Assembly: GCA_017849315.1 (NCBI GenBank)
Contig: JAFIHQ010000008.1
Span: 1 to 6,345 of the forward strand
Origin: Treponema sp.
Lineage (GTDB): Bacteria; Spirochaetota; Spirochaetia; Treponematales; Rectinemataceae
DNA length: 6,345 nucleotides
Direction of reading: 5' to 3'
This document shows positions 5,216 to 6,345 of this stretch, in pieces. Every line of letters starts with the position of its first letter. The stretch's first letter is position 1. The notes under the pieces were generated by a model. The model had not been told where the DNA came from, searched no databases, and was given only the letters and a program-made list of their open reading frames with translations. A program made the position numbers and the translations under genes.

Positions 5216-6345
5216 AAAGCATCAAAGTTCGCCCCAACGCTTCGACTTCTCGCGCAAAACTGTCGCATGCCAGCTGCACCGGTTCGGGCGAGGACATATC
5301 GACTCCAGCCACTTTAAGGGAATCGATAGGGAAACGCGAACCGCCAGATTTGAGGAAAGCAAAATAGTCATTCCTTTCCTTTTCTCCGCCTTTTAGAACG
5401 CGCTGCGACAAGGCAATGCTGGCCGAGATACCGGTAGCGTACTTGTATACATAAAACGCATTATAAAAGTGAGGGATCCTCAGCCCTTCCAGATCAGAGA
5501 GCGTCTCGAACTTCATTTCCGGCCCAAAATACTGTACAAGGAGTTTTCGGTACTCACCACGAAGCGAATCCACGGTGAGAGCCAGCCCATCCTCGGCCAT
5601 TTCGTGAACGATTTTTTCGAATTCGGCGAACATCGTCTGCCTAAAGAGCGTCCCAAGCGTTTCATCGATATGATGCGCCAGGAGTGCAGCCTTCTCAGTT
5701 GGAGAACTTGCGTTCTCGTAAAGATAATTGAAGAGCAGCTGTTCGTTAAAGGTGCTGGCTACCTCGGCTTCAAAAATCGTGTACGAATAGTTCATAAAGG
5801 GGTTGTTGTGGGCCGAATACCAGGAGTGCATCGAATGTCCGCCTTCGTGTGCAAGGGTGAACACATCGTTGAGCACATCCTCCTTGTAGTTAAGCAGAAT
5901 AAAGGGATCGCTCGTATAGGTGCCCGAAGAGAATGCCCCAGAACGCTTCCCCTTATTTTCGTACCGGTCGACCCAGCCGCCCAAAACGCCTTTTCTGAAA
6001 GTGGCCACATATTCCGCGCCTAAGGGAGCCAGGGCGGCAGTGACTATTTCTACAGCTTCTTCGTAACTATGCCGAGAACTTTGTTCCGGCACGAGCGGAA
6101 CATAGACGTCGTAATGGCGTAGCTCATCAAGGTGAAGCGCTTTTTTTCGAAGCCTGTAATAGGCGTGAAGTGTAGGAAAATTAGCGTGAATAGTGTTTAT
6201 GAGATTATCGTAGACAGTCTCTGGCACATTGTCAGGGAAAAGAGCCATCTTAAGTGCACTGGAGTAGTTGCGTACTTGCGCCAAAAACTTGTCTTGCTTT
6301 ACCGATCCGGCGTACAGACTGGCCAGCGTATTCTGATGTTTTGCA
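5214..6345 (-). CDS. pepF: oligoendopeptidase F, M3 family (partial, C-terminal part)
   Basis: This cytoplasmic zinc peptidase cuts short peptides. The visible 376 residues are the catalytic half of a protein that is normally about 600 residues; the start lies beyond the right edge. The zinc motif HEGGH is at 5835-5849 in TLAHEGGHSMHSWYS, and the third zinc ligand is the glutamate of FEAEVASTFNE, 28 residues after the first histidine. Further family marks are NTLASLYAGSVKQDKF near the window edge, LFPDNVPETVYDNLI, SGAFSSGTY and IPHFYNAFYVYKYATG. A TTG at 6282-6284 could serve as a start, but family homology continues upstream (codons 6285-6344), so it is internal. Transcription converges on rsmE with 89 bases between the stops. 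The adjacency gives no functional clue. Confidence 0.94.
   Translation of the reverse strand, partial: AKHQNTLASLYAGSVKQDKFLAQVRNYSSALKMALFPDNVPETVYDNLINTIHANFPTLHAYYRLRKKALHLDELRHYDVYVPLVPEQSSRHSYEEAVEIVTAALAPLGAEYVATFRKGVLGGWVDRYENKGKRSGAFSSGTYTSDPFILLNYKEDVLNDVFTLAHEGGHSMHSWYSAHNNPFMNYSYTIFEAEVASTFNEQLLFNYLYENASSPTEKAALLAHHIDETLGTLFRQTMFAEFEKIVHEMAEDGLALTVDSLRGEYRKLLVQYFGPEMKFETLSDLEGLRIPHFYNAFYVYKYATGISASIALSQRVLKGGEKERNDYFAFLKSGGSRFPIDSLKVAGVDMSSPEPVQLACDSFAREVEALGRTLML

Noticed and set aside
5469..6023. 184-codon plus-strand frame inside pepF
   Set aside because: It is antisense to the zinc-peptidase domain with its intact HEGGH, so the minus-strand gene is the real one.
6282..6284. 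TTG as the start of pepF
   Set aside because: The frame stays open to the window edge and the upstream residues (NTLASLYAGSVKQDKF) match the family, so the gene is truncated by the window.
1..6345. CRISPR arrays, insertion sequences, tRNA or rRNA genes, phage genes
   Set aside because: I saw no regularly spaced repeats, terminal inverted repeats with transposase, tRNA-like folds or phage motifs. The window reads as ordinary core genome.

Overview
The window is a compact, nearly fully coding stretch of a bacterial chromosome. It carries the 3' end of ftsH, a four-gene type II fatty-acid-synthesis block (fabH, fabF, fabZ, fabV), rsmE transcribed in the same direction, and on the opposite strand the 3' part of an M3-family oligoendopeptidase F gene (pepF) that runs off the right edge. 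All of the large proteins are assigned from family motifs read directly in the translations. No mobile element, CRISPR array, tRNA or rRNA is visible.

Organism: base composition looks balanced by eye, ribosome binding sites are good AGGAGG-type, and the enoyl reductase is of the FabV/Ter type rather than FabI or FabK. FabV is scattered among proteobacteria, spirochaetes and some clostridia. From memory the protein resembles the Treponema denticola trans-2-enoyl-CoA reductase, and the RsmE has a spirochaete-like feel. An anaerobic spirochaete or clostridial-type bacterium is therefore possible, but this is a weak inference.

Layout: bases 2-226 end ftsH. Bases 227-403 form the only sizeable non-coding gap (177 bases) and are unusually structured. 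They hold three nested inverted repeats forming one long stem-loop that ends in a T-run (244-345), an extended -10 promoter just after it (347-355), and a small hairpin that can hide the fabH Shine-Dalgarno sequence (377-396). From 404 to 5124 five genes follow with gaps of 12, 20, 51 and 0 bases, closing with a hairpin terminator directly after rsmE (5125-5159). pepF converges from the right and stops at 5214.

How the genes work together: FabH starts chains from acetyl-CoA and malonyl-ACP, FabF elongates them, FabZ dehydrates the 3-hydroxyacyl-ACP, and FabV reduces the enoyl-ACP. Ketoreductase (fabG), malonyl transferase (fabD) and acyl carrier protein (acpP) are absent from the window and must be encoded elsewhere. 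RsmE, an rRNA methyltransferase, is probably co-transcribed through lack of spacing rather than shared function. I see no clearly new biological system. The most distinctive signals are the structured leader in front of fabH, a 13-codon reading frame that overlaps the fabV start, and the use of FabV as the enoyl reductase of a fab operon.
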